The position numbers and the translations under genes are program-made. DNA of 36,693 nt, taken from positions 1 to 36,693 of the forward strand of contig JANWLS010000140.1 of assembly GCA_025450765.1 (NCBI GenBank). The letters are read 5' to 3'. The stretch comes from Vicinamibacterales bacterium. GTDB taxonomy: Bacteria; Acidobacteriota; Vicinamibacteria; Vicinamibacterales; CAVVIG01. The notes beneath the pieces are model-generated. The model saw only the letters and a list, made by a program, of their open reading frames with translations, made no database searches and was not told the origin of the DNA. Below, in pieces: positions 1 to 7,451 of this stretch; positions within the stretch are counted from its first letter, which is position 1; the number at the start of each line of letters is the position of its first letter.

Positions 1-9
1 AGGATTAGG

Positions 10-621
10 ATGCGGCCCGTGCTCACTGGCAATCACGTACAGGATCCGCCGGCGCTGCACGCGCGCGCGATGGACAACCTGCGCTTCATCCGCGACACGA
101 TGGAGCGCGCTGGTTCGTTCACCGCGGTGCCCGGCTGGGGCGGCGTGCTGATGGGGTTGACCGTCCTCGCGGCCGCGCCCATCGCGGCGTCGCAGCAAAC
201 GGCGGCCGCGTGGCTGGCCGTCTGGCTGGCCGAAGCGGTGATCGCGGTGGCGATCTCGACGGGTGCGATCGCCCGGAAGGCGAAAATCGGCGGCACCTCG
301 CTGTTCGATGCGCCCGCGCGCAAGTTCGTACTGAGCTTATCGCCGCCGCTCGTGGCCGGTGCGCTGCTCACCGTCGTGCTGTACCGCGCCGGGCTCGTCG
401 ACCAGCTCCCGGGCGTGTGGCTGCTCCTCTACGGCACCGGCGTCGTCGCCGGCGGCGCCTTCTCCGTCCGCATCGTCCCGGTGATGGGCATCTGTTTCAT
501 GCTGCTCGGGACGCTGGCACTTTTCGGCCCGGTCGGCTGGGGCGACTGGTGCATGGCGCTCGGCTTCGGGGTCCTGCATGTGATTTTTGGGGCGTTGATC
601 GCGGTGCGCTATGGCGGGTAA
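10..621 (+). CDS. Multi-pass membrane protein, unknown function
   Basis: The 203-residue product has about six hydrophobic stretches (roughly residues 43-62, 66-88, 110-130, 133-152, 155-175 and 180-200), so it should sit in the cytoplasmic membrane. I recognise no catalytic motif. The N-terminal 40 residues are soluble and could face the cytoplasm. The ATG at 10 is preceded by AGG-type purines; an internal ATG at 70 (MDNLRF) is an alternative start. Its last 11 bases overlap the next gene, a winged-helix regulator, so the two are probably translationally coupled. Such a pair suggests the regulator controls this membrane protein or a linked transport system. That role is inferred from position only. 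Confidence 0.75.
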   Translation: MRPVLTGNHVQDPPALHARAMDNLRFIRDTMERAGSFTAVPGWGGVLMGLTVLAAAPIAASQQTAAAWLAVWLAEAVIAVAISTGAIARKAKIGGTSLFDAPARKFVLSLSPPLVAGALLTVVLYRAGLVDQLPGVWLLLYGTGVVAGGAFSVRIVPVMGICFMLLGTLALFGPVGWGDWCMALGFGVLHVIFGALIAVRYGG

Positions 622-997
622 GCACGCCCCGGCACGACGCGAACGGATCGGCGAGGACCAGGCAGCCGAGACGCTGCGGCGTCCGATCGAGCAGGGCCTG
701 AGCCCGCTCGATCTCGATCGGCTCATTCACGAGCGCCTGCGCCTGGGCATCGTCTCGGCGCTCGCCGCGAACGACACGCTCACCTTCAACGATCTCAAGC
801 GGCTGCTGCGCACCACCGACGGCAACCTGAGCGTCCACGCCCGCAAGCTCGAAGAGGCGGAGTACATCACCTGCCGCAAGTCGCTCGCCGGCCGCCTGCC
901 GCGCACCGAATACCGTCTCACGCCCACCGGCCGCCGTGCGCTGGAGCACTATCTCCAGCACATGGAAGCCATCATCAAGGCGACTCGGAAGTCATAA
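611..997 (+). CDS. Winged-helix transcriptional regulator (HTH_34/MarR-like)
   Basis: This 128-residue protein has the layout of the small winged-helix DNA-binding regulators typified by Pfam HTH_34. Residues about 35-60 (IHERLRLGIVSAL then FNDLKRLL) are the first helices, the stretch TDGNLSVHARKLEEAEYI is the recognition helix region, and RTEYRLTPTGRRALEHYL is the wing plus a C-terminal helix. It carries no separate ligand domain. It starts inside the end of the upstream membrane protein gene (ATGGCGGGTAA overlap), so the two are almost certainly co-translated. Its 3' end overlaps the convergent methyltransferase gene by 23 bases. The target operator is not evident. Confidence 0.85.
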   Translation: MAGKHAPARRERIGEDQAAETLRRPIEQGLSPLDLDRLIHERLRLGIVSALAANDTLTFNDLKRLLRTTDGNLSVHARKLEEAEYITCRKSLAGRLPRTEYRLTPTGRRALEHYLQHMEAIIKATRKS

Positions 998-1727
998 ACA
1001 AGGTCCGCGCGGTGAGCTCGCGATAATCGAGCCCCGCGGCGTGGCCCAGCCGCGCCACCGGCTCGGGAAGATCCGCCGGGAACCGCCACTCGTCCGCCCG
1101 CCCGCCGGCGGCCCCGAATGCCGCCTGCCACGCCGGCCACCAGGGCGTCACGGTCTTCGCAATCGGCTCCACCACCAGGACGCAGGCGCCGCGAGACGCC
1201 GCCTCCAACAGGGAGATCCGCAGGCGATCCCGACGATCAGGCGGCACCTCGTTCACCAGATACGCGGCCAGAACTCCCGTCCGCCCGCGCGGCAGCCGGA
1301 CATCGGTCGCATCGCCGACGCGCGCGTGTCCCTTCAACTCGAGTGCGCGATACGTCCAGGTCGCTTCCTGCGCCGCCCAGGGATGGCGATCGACGCCGTG
1401 CATCTGCGGCGGACGCGCGAGGGCGCGTGCCCACGCGGCACCGGCCGCTCCCGTGCCGCAGCCGAGATCGAGGAGGTGATCGACGCTGAGGCGCGCGATG
1501 CCGAGCGCGTGCACGATCGCGCTGACGGTGAAGAAGTGCAGCGGGCCGTAGAAGAGCGCGAAGGCAGCCCGCTTGCCGCGCGAGTCGAGCGCCGCGCCCC
1601 TGGCCAGCCCTGCCCGCCGCTCGACATAGATCGTCGACAGCGCCGTCAGGGCGCGGCCCACTTCCGGCAGGCGCAGGTCGGCGAGATGACGCGCCTGAAG
1701 ATTCTCGATCCACATCGGCTCTGGCAT
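975..1727 (-). CDS. Class I SAM-dependent methyltransferase
   Basis: The 250-residue protein carries a glycine-rich motif I, DLGCGTG, at residues 87-93, and an acidic motif II (GVD, Asp113) after the second strand, as in Rossmann-fold class I methyltransferases. The region VLAAYLVNEVPP fits motif IV. The N-terminal 80 residues are a helical extension that may bind substrate. I cannot name the substrate. The start is the ATG at 1727; an ATG four codons later is an alternative and neither has a good ribosome-binding site. The gene is divergent from the YciI-like gene with 22 bases between starts, and its 3' end overlaps the regulator gene convergently. Confidence 0.85.
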   Translation of the reverse strand: MPEPMWIENLQARHLADLRLPEVGRALTALSTIYVERRAGLARGAALDSRGKRAAFALFYGPLHFFTVSAIVHALGIARLSVDHLLDLGCGTGAAGAAWARALARPPQMHGVDRHPWAAQEATWTYRALELKGHARVGDATDVRLPRGRTGVLAAYLVNEVPPDRRDRLRISLLEAASRGACVLVVEPIAKTVTPWWPAWQAAFGAAGGRADEWRFPADLPEPVARLGHAAGLDYRELTARTLFMTSESP

Positions 1728-1732
1728 ATGAT
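1727..1732 (+). promoter_or_regulatory. Probable -10 element (TATGAT) of the 1750 operon
   Basis: TATGAT matches the sigma-70 -10 consensus in five of six positions and ends 17 bases before the ATG at 1750, followed by a GGAGG ribosome site at 1740-1744. No convincing -35 hexamer lies 16-18 bases upstream. It falls on the start codon of the divergent methyltransferase. Confidence 0.35.
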
Positions 1733-1749
1733 GTCGCGCGGAGGTGGCG

Positions 1750-2019
1750 ATGTACGTCGCGCTATTCTACGAAACCGTCGAAAACTACGTCGAACGACGG
1801 CAGCCGTTTCGCGAGCTGCACCTCGCCTATGCGAAGACCTGGCAGAGGGAGGGGAAGCTCGTGCTGGCGGGCGCGACGAAGCCCGACGGGGCGTTGCTCG
1901 TCTTCAAGGGCGCCAGCGTCGCCGAGGTCGAAGGTTTCGCGACGAACGATCCGTATGTCAAGAACGGCCTGATTTCGAAGTGGACGGCCAGGGAGTGGGT
2001 GGTCGTCATCGGTAACTGA
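1750..2019 (+). CDS. YciI-like (YCII-related domain) protein
   Basis: An 89-residue ferredoxin-like-fold protein of the YCII-related family. It opens with MYVALFYE, typical of the first beta strand. REL-HLAYAKTW corresponds to the usual helix with a His; LVLAGATKPDGALLVFKGAS and the ending VNGL-like stretch (YVKNGLISKWTAREW) match the family. The biochemical role of stand-alone YciI proteins is mostly unknown; a few related proteins act on chlorinated muconolactones. I chose the ATG at 1750 because GGAGG at 1740-1744 lies five bases upstream; the in-frame GTG at 1744 overlaps that site. It is followed after about 27 bases by malate synthase, so it heads the operon. Confidence 0.85.
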   Translation: MYVALFYETVENYVERRQPFRELHLAYAKTWQREGKLVLAGATKPDGALLVFKGASVAEVEGFATNDPYVKNGLISKWTAREWVVVIGN

Positions 2020-2046
2020 TCGACTCAACCAACAGGGGTGGCGACC

Positions 2047-3942
2047 GTGAGCGATCTGAGCATCCGCGGGAATCTCGCGCTCGAATACGGGGACGTGTAC
2101 ACCAACGAGGTGCTCGACGCGCTGCGTACGCTGGCGCACTTCGACGCCGATCGCCGGGCCATCATGGCCGCCCGCATCGCGCGCCGCGCCGACCGCGCGC
2201 GCCGGCAGCAGCCGATCGCGTTTCTCGATCCTGCCGCACGCATCCCGCGGACGAACCTCACCGTCCAGCAGGCGCGCGACGGACAGTTCGACGGCAGCGA
2301 GATTCCTCACGATCTCCAGCGCCAGTGGATTCAAGGCACGGGGCCCGCCTCGCGCCCTGGCGCGCCGGTCGAACAGAGCATCCGCAACGTCGCCTACGCA
2401 CTCCTCTCCGGCGCCGACGGCTGGATGTTCGACGGCGAGGACGCGCTCGGCCAGCTCTCGACCATGTCGCTCGACAACCAGCGCAACCTCAAGCTGGCCA
2501 TCCACAAGGACCCGATCTTTCTCACCACCGCCGAACGCGTGGCCGCCGAGATGAACGCGTGGGCGCAGTCCTTCTTCGGCCATCCCATCGTCGACAACTG
2601 GAAGACGCAGCTGGGCTTCGCGACCAAGATTTTCCGTCCGCGCGGCCTGCACCTCGACGACCGGCAGGTTCGCCACGCCGACGGCTCCGGATTTTCGGCG
2701 TCGATTGCGGATGCGACGCTCTACGTCGTCAACAACCAGGCGCAACTCCGACGGGACGGCGCCTCGCTGGTGCTGTATCTCCCGAAAATCCAGACCGCCG
2801 AGGAAGCGGCGCTCTGGCACGACATCCTGGCCGCGCTCGAGGCACATGTCCGCATCCCGGTCGGCAGCATCAAGGCGTACGTGCTCGTGGAGCAGATCGA
2901 AGCCTGCTTCCAGTTGATGGAAATCCGCGCGGCGCTCGCGCCACGGTTTGCCGGCTTCAACACCGGCCGCTGGGACTACATCAACAGCGTCGCCGACGCC
3001 CGCGCCTGGGATCCGGCGTTCGTCAACCCGAACATCGACGCCATCACGATGACCTACGGCTACATGCGGACCTATGAGGATCGCGTGCGGCGCGCCGTCA
3101 ACACGCCGGACCGCCACGGCCGCTTCGCGCTCTGGCAGGGCGGCATGGAGCCGAATATCCCAGTCGGCAGCGAGAAGGGCGTGACGGAAGGGATGAAGCG
3201 CGCCGTCGCGGGTGCCGAGCGCGAACGGCGCGAGGGCGCCAGCGGCAAGTGGGTGGCGCACTGGAAAATGGTCCACATCGTGCGGCCCGTCTGGGAGCGC
3301 GCCGGCGAGGCGAATCAGCTCGGACGAAGGTTCCCCCCGCTTGGCTACGCGAACGCGGATGCCGAGGCCCTGGTCCTGCTCGAGCCTGCGCCGCGCACGG
3401 TGCGGGGTGCGCGCGATCTCCTGAGCGTGGCGCTTCAGTATGCCAACGCCTTCGGCCACGGGATGCAGGCCGCCGCGCTCAAACCGGCCGATTTCTTCGG
3501 CAATGACGATGTGCTGTACCTGATGGAGGATATGGCAACCGGTGAAATCCGGATGAGCATCCTCTGGGAGTGGCTGCACAAGCGCGCCTCGCTCACGGCG
3601 GACGACCCCTGCGGCGTGAAGGCCGGCGACCCATTCACGCGCGAGCTGTTCCTGAAGCTGCTGGACGAGGAGTACGCCAAGCTGCAGCGCGCGAACCATC
3701 GCGACGTGCACGACGACTCGAAACAGACCACGCTGCCGATTGCCCGGGCGCTCGTGGACGCCTATGTGCAAGACGAGGCGAAGATGCCGTGGGCGATCGA
3801 CCTGCTCAACATCACGCTCGGCGATCACGACCTCGCGGACGCCGAGCGGCGGATCCAGGCATTTGCCAGCGCGTTCCGCCGCGATGGGACACGGCTCACC
3901 GGCAACCTGGACTTCGAGGCTGGCGCCGCGGCGCGGAGCTGA
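2047..3942 (+). CDS. Malate synthase (A-like, divergent and long)
   Basis: Malate synthase condenses glyoxylate and acetyl-CoA to malate in the glyoxylate cycle. Family landmarks visible here are LPKIQTAEEAALWHDIL, the metal-binding Glu context KAYVLVEQIEACFQLMEI, the signature GFNTGRWDYINSVADA with the second metal ligand Asp, and GGMEPNIPVGSEKG further on. The C-terminal part (WEWLHKRASL, then QTTLPIARALVDAY) fits the lid domain. At about 631 residues it is longer than E. coli AceB (533), with an N-terminal stretch of extra residues. The GTG at 2047 has GGGG (2035-2038) eight bases upstream; the GTG at 2038 overlaps that site and is less likely. It lies between a YciI-like gene and a HutD-like gene. 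No isocitrate lyase is in the window, so glyoxylate may come from another route. Confidence 0.85.
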   Translation: MSDLSIRGNLALEYGDVYTNEVLDALRTLAHFDADRRAIMAARIARRADRARRQQPIAFLDPAARIPRTNLTVQQARDGQFDGSEIPHDLQRQWIQGTGPASRPGAPVEQSIRNVAYALLSGADGWMFDGEDALGQLSTMSLDNQRNLKLAIHKDPIFLTTAERVAAEMNAWAQSFFGHPIVDNWKTQLGFATKIFRPRGLHLDDRQVRHADGSGFSASIADATLYVVNNQAQLRRDGASLVLYLPKIQTAEEAALWHDILAALEAHVRIPVGSIKAYVLVEQIEACFQLMEIRAALAPRFAGFNTGRWDYINSVADARAWDPAFVNPNIDAITMTYGYMRTYEDRVRRAVNTPDRHGRFALWQGGMEPNIPVGSEKGVTEGMKRAVAGAERERREGASGKWVAHWKMVHIVRPVWERAGEANQLGRRFPPLGYANADAEALVLLEPAPRTVRGARDLLSVALQYANAFGHGMQAAALKPADFFGNDDVLYLMEDMATGEIRMSILWEWLHKRASLTADDPCGVKAGDPFTRELFLKLLDEEYAKLQRANHRDVHDDSKQTTLPIARALVDAYVQDEAKMPWAIDLLNITLGDHDLADAERRIQAFASAFRRDGTRLTGNLDFEAGAAARS

Positions 3943-3952
3943 GATCGGCCGG

Positions 3953-4537
3953 GTGGCGGTTCACCATTTCGATCGGGTCACGGTGCCGGCGACGCCGTGG
4001 AAGAACGGCGGCGGCGTCACGCGCGAAATCATCCGCCGGCCGGTCGGCGCGACACTGGACGACTTCGAGTGGCGCGTCAGCATCGCGACGATGGCAGCCG
4101 ACGGCCCGTTCTCGCCATTTCCAGGGGTCGATCGCCTCCTGATCGTGCTGGACGGCGCCGGCGTGCACCTGCGCTCGGCCGATGGGGCGATCGATCGCCG
4201 GATCGATCGGCCGCTCGATCCGATCGCGTTTCCTGGTGAGGTGCCGCTCTCGTGCCGGCTGCTCGCCGGCGAGTGCACCGACTTCAACGTGATGGTCCGG
4301 CGGGAGCATCTTCACGCCAGTCTTGAAATCGTGCACGGCCGCGGCGTGCTCGCCGGGAGTGATCACGGCGTGCTGTTCTCGGCGCGCGGCGTGTGGACCG
4401 CGGATCAACATCGGATCGAGGAAGGCCGCGGCATTTCCTGGGAAGACGATTCGCACGCGTGGCAGGTCTCGCCTGAGACGAAGGGCGCCGTGCTGGTCGC
4501 CGTGCGGATTATCGGGTCGAATGGAGCCTCGTCATGA
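3953..4537 (+). CDS. HutD/Ves family cupin-like protein
   Basis: The 194-residue product begins VHHFDRVTVPATPWKNGGG, the characteristic opening of the HutD/Ves family (Trp-Lys-Asn-Gly-Gly-Gly followed by TREI). FEWRVSIATMAADGPFSPFPGVDR and the LLIVLDGAG strand complete the typical bicupin pattern. HutD is associated with histidine degradation clusters, but its activity is not settled, and no hut genes lie here. Start: a GTG ten bases after the malate synthase stop gives the family length; no ATG fits better. It overlaps the amidase gene by four bases (ATGA), showing translational coupling. The stretch around codon 80 is dense in GATC and includes a 14-base palindrome at 4186-4199, reflecting the Ile-Asp-Arg repeat it encodes. 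Confidence 0.85.
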   Translation: MAVHHFDRVTVPATPWKNGGGVTREIIRRPVGATLDDFEWRVSIATMAADGPFSPFPGVDRLLIVLDGAGVHLRSADGAIDRRIDRPLDPIAFPGEVPLSCRLLAGECTDFNVMVRREHLHASLEIVHGRGVLAGSDHGVLFSARGVWTADQHRIEEGRGISWEDDSHAWQVSPETKGAVLVAVRIIGSNGASS

Positions 4538-6354
4538 ACACACGTCGGCAGTTTCTCATCCGTGCGCCGCTCGGGGTTGCGGGCCTGGCCGCGGCGTGTC
4601 GCGGCGGCGACAAAACTGGAGCAGGCGCGCCGCCGGCTTTCGATCAGAAGACGCCAGGGACACCGACGGTGTTCAATACGTCGCCTGCGGTCGGGCCTGA
4701 GGTGTCGCCCGGAACCTTCGCCGAAGCCGAGAAGCTGGCGCAGGTTCGCATGACCGACGGCGACCGTGCGATGGCGGCCGCGAACTGGCGCACGTCGATG
4801 GCCGCGCTCGTCGAACGCCGCACCGGCCCCCGCACGCTTGCACTCGAGGACACGCTGGCCCCGGCCACGGTCTGGAATCCGGTGCTTCCCGGGCACAGCG
4901 CCGGTCCCTCGCAGGACCGCTTCGCGCCGAGTCGTATGGATCCCGGGCCGCTCCCAGCGAAAGACGTCGATATCGCGTTCGCGCCTGTCACTCACCTCTC
5001 ACACTGGATCGCCACGCGGCAGCTGACGTCCGAGCGCCTGACCAACATCTACCTGGCCCGGATCCATCGCGACGACCCGAAGCTCCGCTGCATCATCACG
5101 CTGCTCGCCGATCACGCGCTCGCGCAGGCGAAGCAGGCCGATCAGGAGATCGCCGCTGGAACGTATCGCGGTCCGCTGCACGGGATTCCGTGGGGCGGCA
5201 AGGACCTGCTCGATACGGCGGGTATTCCGACGACCTACGGGGCCGAGCCGTTCCGCGACCGCGTGCCCGCCACGGATGCGGCCGTCGTGGCGCGCCTCAA
5301 CGCGGCTGGTGCGGTGCTCATCGCGAAGCTGAGCATGGGCGCGCTCGCGCTCAACGACGTCTGGTTCGGCGGCCAGACGATGAATCCCTGGCTGCTCGAG
5401 GAGGGCTCGTCGGGTTCGAGCGCGGGCCCTGGCGCCTCGACCGCCGCCGGCCTGGTCGGCTTTTCGATCGGCAGCGAGACCGGCGGCAGCATCATCGGCC
5501 CGAGCATGCGGTGCGGCATCACGGGATTGCGTCCCACGTACGGACGCGTGCCGCGCAGCGGGGCGATGACGCTCTGCTGGTCCCTCGACAAGCTCGGGCC
5601 GATGACGCGCTCGGTTGAGGACACGATGCTCGTGCTGCGCGCGATCACAGGACCGGATGCCGGCGACGTGGCGAGCCTGCCGTGCCGCTTTGACTACGAC
5701 GCGGGCGTGCCCGTGAAGGGACTGCGCGTCGGCTATTTCGAATCGTGGATGAAGGAAGCGCCGGCAACGGAGGTCGATCGGGCCACGCTCGAGACGATCG
5801 GCACGCTGGGGATGGTGCCGACGCCGGTGACGCTGCCCGACTGGCCGTACGACGGGCTGAACCTGATGTTGTTCGCCGAGGCGGCGGCCTCGTTCGAGGA
5901 GCTGACGCTCAACGGCCGCGCGCGCGAGATGAAGATGCAGGTCCCGGACGCCTGGCCGAACCTCTTTCGCGAGGCGCGCTTCCTCTCGGCCGTCGACTTC
6001 GTCCAGGCCGATCGGCTGCGCCGGAAGGTGGCGGCCGAAATGGCTCGCCTGATGTCGCAGGTCGACCTGCTGCTGGTGCCGTCGCTGCGCGACGAGATGC
6101 TGGTGATCGCCAACAACACCGGGCACCCGTCGCTCACGCTGCGCGCCGGGTTCATCGAGATTTCGGAGGCCCGCAGCGACTGGGCACCGGACCCGGCGCA
6201 TCCGCTGCCACGGTTCAATCCGCCGCGGCGCGTGCCGCACGGCGTGACCCTCATCGGCCGGCTCTTCGACGAAGGAACGATCGCACGCGTAGGCCTCGCG
6301 CTCGAACGCACCCTCCACGTCGTCGACGAGCGGCCGCCGTTGTTCAACGCGTGA
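4534..6354 (+). CDS. Tat-exported amidase-signature enzyme (putative lipoprotein)
   Basis: This 606-residue protein belongs to the amidase signature family, which hydrolyses amides through a Ser-cisSer-Lys triad. The Lys is in GIPWGGKDLL (Lys223), the serine-rich loop SSGSS is residues 292-296, and the nucleophile is in SETGGS (Ser319). The N-terminus, MNTRRQFLI, has a twin arginine, followed by a short hydrophobic run and LAAAC, giving a possible lipobox with Cys22, so export by Tat and lipid anchoring are likely. About 190 residues precede the catalytic domain, longer than in GatA, so this is not the tRNA amidotransferase subunit. It starts within the hutD-like stop (ATGA). Substrate unknown; it may release ammonia or an acid from extracellular amides. 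Confidence 0.88.
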   Translation: MNTRRQFLIRAPLGVAGLAAACRGGDKTGAGAPPAFDQKTPGTPTVFNTSPAVGPEVSPGTFAEAEKLAQVRMTDGDRAMAAANWRTSMAALVERRTGPRTLALEDTLAPATVWNPVLPGHSAGPSQDRFAPSRMDPGPLPAKDVDIAFAPVTHLSHWIATRQLTSERLTNIYLARIHRDDPKLRCIITLLADHALAQAKQADQEIAAGTYRGPLHGIPWGGKDLLDTAGIPTTYGAEPFRDRVPATDAAVVARLNAAGAVLIAKLSMGALALNDVWFGGQTMNPWLLEEGSSGSSAGPGASTAAGLVGFSIGSETGGSIIGPSMRCGITGLRPTYGRVPRSGAMTLCWSLDKLGPMTRSVEDTMLVLRAITGPDAGDVASLPCRFDYDAGVPVKGLRVGYFESWMKEAPATEVDRATLETIGTLGMVPTPVTLPDWPYDGLNLMLFAEAAASFEELTLNGRAREMKMQVPDAWPNLFREARFLSAVDFVQADRLRRKVAAEMARLMSQVDLLLVPSLRDEMLVIANNTGHPSLTLRAGFIEISEARSDWAPDPAHPLPRFNPPRRVPHGVTLIGRLFDEGTIARVGLALERTLHVVDERPPLFNA

Positions 6355-6371
6355 ATGGGTAAGGGGCATGG

Positions 6372-6395
6372 TAGGATGTCGGCCTCCTCAGGAGG
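6372..6395 (+). promoter_or_regulatory. Possible -10 box and SD-masking hairpin before the cupin gene
   Basis: TAGGAT at 6372-6377 resembles a -10 box. Just downstream CCTCC (6383-6387), a three-base loop and GGAGG (6391-6395) can pair, so the strong ribosome-binding site of the gene starting at 6404 could be masked in a five-base-pair GC hairpin. If the promoter is real the transcript would begin at about the hairpin. Confidence 0.35.
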
Positions 6396-6403
6396 ACTGT
6401 CCG

Positions 6404-6889
6404 ATGCTCAGGGTTCCACGTTGGCTGACGCTGGCGGCGTTCGCGATCGGCATGGCGGCGTTCACCTCGCAAGGCGGTTTGACCGCCGCGACCGCTCAGG
6501 CCTCGCGCCGGATTGATCCGACGCACATCACCTATACGCTACCGGACCACATCAAGTGGACCGGCGATCCAAAGGTCTCGCAGACGGCGGTCCTGCACGG
6601 CGATCCGACGAAGCCCGGCTGGTACGTCATCCTGATCAAATGGATGCCGCACCACTTCAGTCATCCGCACTTCCATCCGAACGACCGCTATATCACGGTG
6701 GTCTCCGGCACCTGGTGGGTCTCTTCGAGCACCAAGTACGATCCCGACGCCACGGTGCCGATACCCGCTGGAAGCTTTGTCACGGACCTGGCGAAGCAGG
6801 TTCACTGGGACGGCGCAAAAGATGAGCCAGTCGTGCTGGAAATCGTCGGCGAAGGGCCGGCGACGATGACGCTCGCGAAGGAGCACTGA
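6404..6889 (+). CDS. Secreted cupin-domain protein (DUF4437-like)
   Basis: The 161-residue product starts with a signal peptide (MLRVPRWLTLAAFAIGMAAF, probable cleavage near TAQA). The rest is a single cupin barrel. The metal-site motif is HFSHPHFHPND, with further family features in YITVVSGTWWVSS, PAGSFV and KQVHWDGAKDEPVVLEIVGEGP. Related periplasmic cupins are usually of unknown substrate. An in-frame ATG at 6368 exists, but the ATG at 6404 has AGGAGG eight bases upstream and gives a clean signal peptide. The next gene starts one base after the stop, so the two secreted proteins are co-transcribed. The gene follows the amidase by 49 bases and may have its own promoter. Confidence 0.85.
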   Translation: MLRVPRWLTLAAFAIGMAAFTSQGGLTAATAQASRRIDPTHITYTLPDHIKWTGDPKVSQTAVLHGDPTKPGWYVILIKWMPHHFSHPHFHPNDRYITVVSGTWWVSSSTKYDPDATVPIPAGSFVTDLAKQVHWDGAKDEPVVLEIVGEGPATMTLAKEH

Positions 6890-6890
6890 C

Positions 6891-7433
6891 ATGAAGCGGA
6901 GCCTCTTGCTCGTTCTCCTGTGCGCCGCACTCGCTGGCGGCGCGTCCGTGCAGGCCGACGGCCTCACGCCGCCCCCGGAACTGCAGCTGCTGGGCGTCGC
7001 GCTCGGTCACTGGGTGTTCCACGGAACGTCGGCCGCGACCAGCAATCGGCCGGCGCAGCCGTTCACCTGGGACTCGCACTGCGACTGGTCGCCGAACCAT
7101 TGGTACCTGGAGTGCGCGTTCAGCAACACCTACGTTGGCCGCAAGGTCGAATCGCTCGTCGTCAACAGCTACAACACGACCGATCACACTTTCTGGCACT
7201 ACGAGTTCTTCTCGGCCGGCCAGTCCGGCAAGAGCCCGTTCGTCACGAAGATGGACGTGGAGGACAACGTCTGGACCGAATACGGGCGCGAGGCGATCCC
7301 GGGCAAGCAAAAGGGCCAGCGCATCATCTATGCGTGGATGCCGCCCGATCGCGTGGACATGAAGATCGAGACGTCCGACGATGGCACGACCTGGACGACG
7401 GTGAATCACGCGGAGGGCAGGAAGGAACCGTAG
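6891..7433 (+). CDS. Secreted DUF1579-like protein
   Basis: A 180-residue exported protein: MKRSLLLVLLCAALAGGASVQA is a signal peptide. The mature part has the lipocalin-like beta pattern of DUF1579-type proteins: PPELQLLGVALGHWVFHG, then a Trp-rich HCDWSPNHWYLECAFSN segment, and TTDHTFWHYEFFS. The function of the family is unknown; many members look like small-ligand binders or lipoprotein-like stress factors. It begins one base after the cupin gene and is the last gene of the plus-strand run. It converges on the carboxylesterase gene with 18 bases between stops and no obvious terminator hairpin. Confidence 0.8.
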   Translation: MKRSLLLVLLCAALAGGASVQADGLTPPPELQLLGVALGHWVFHGTSAATSNRPAQPFTWDSHCDWSPNHWYLECAFSNTYVGRKVESLVVNSYNTTDHTFWHYEFFSAGQSGKSPFVTKMDVEDNVWTEYGREAIPGKQKGQRIIYAWMPPDRVDMKIETSDDGTTWTTVNHAEGRKEP

Positions 7434-7451
7434 GCTGGCGTCCGCGACCGC

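Noticed and set aside
1762-3828. 688-codon open frame on the minus strand over malate synthase
   Set aside because: It is the antisense shadow of a strongly recognisable gene in GC-rich DNA; its protein is rich in Arg, His and Val with no domain.
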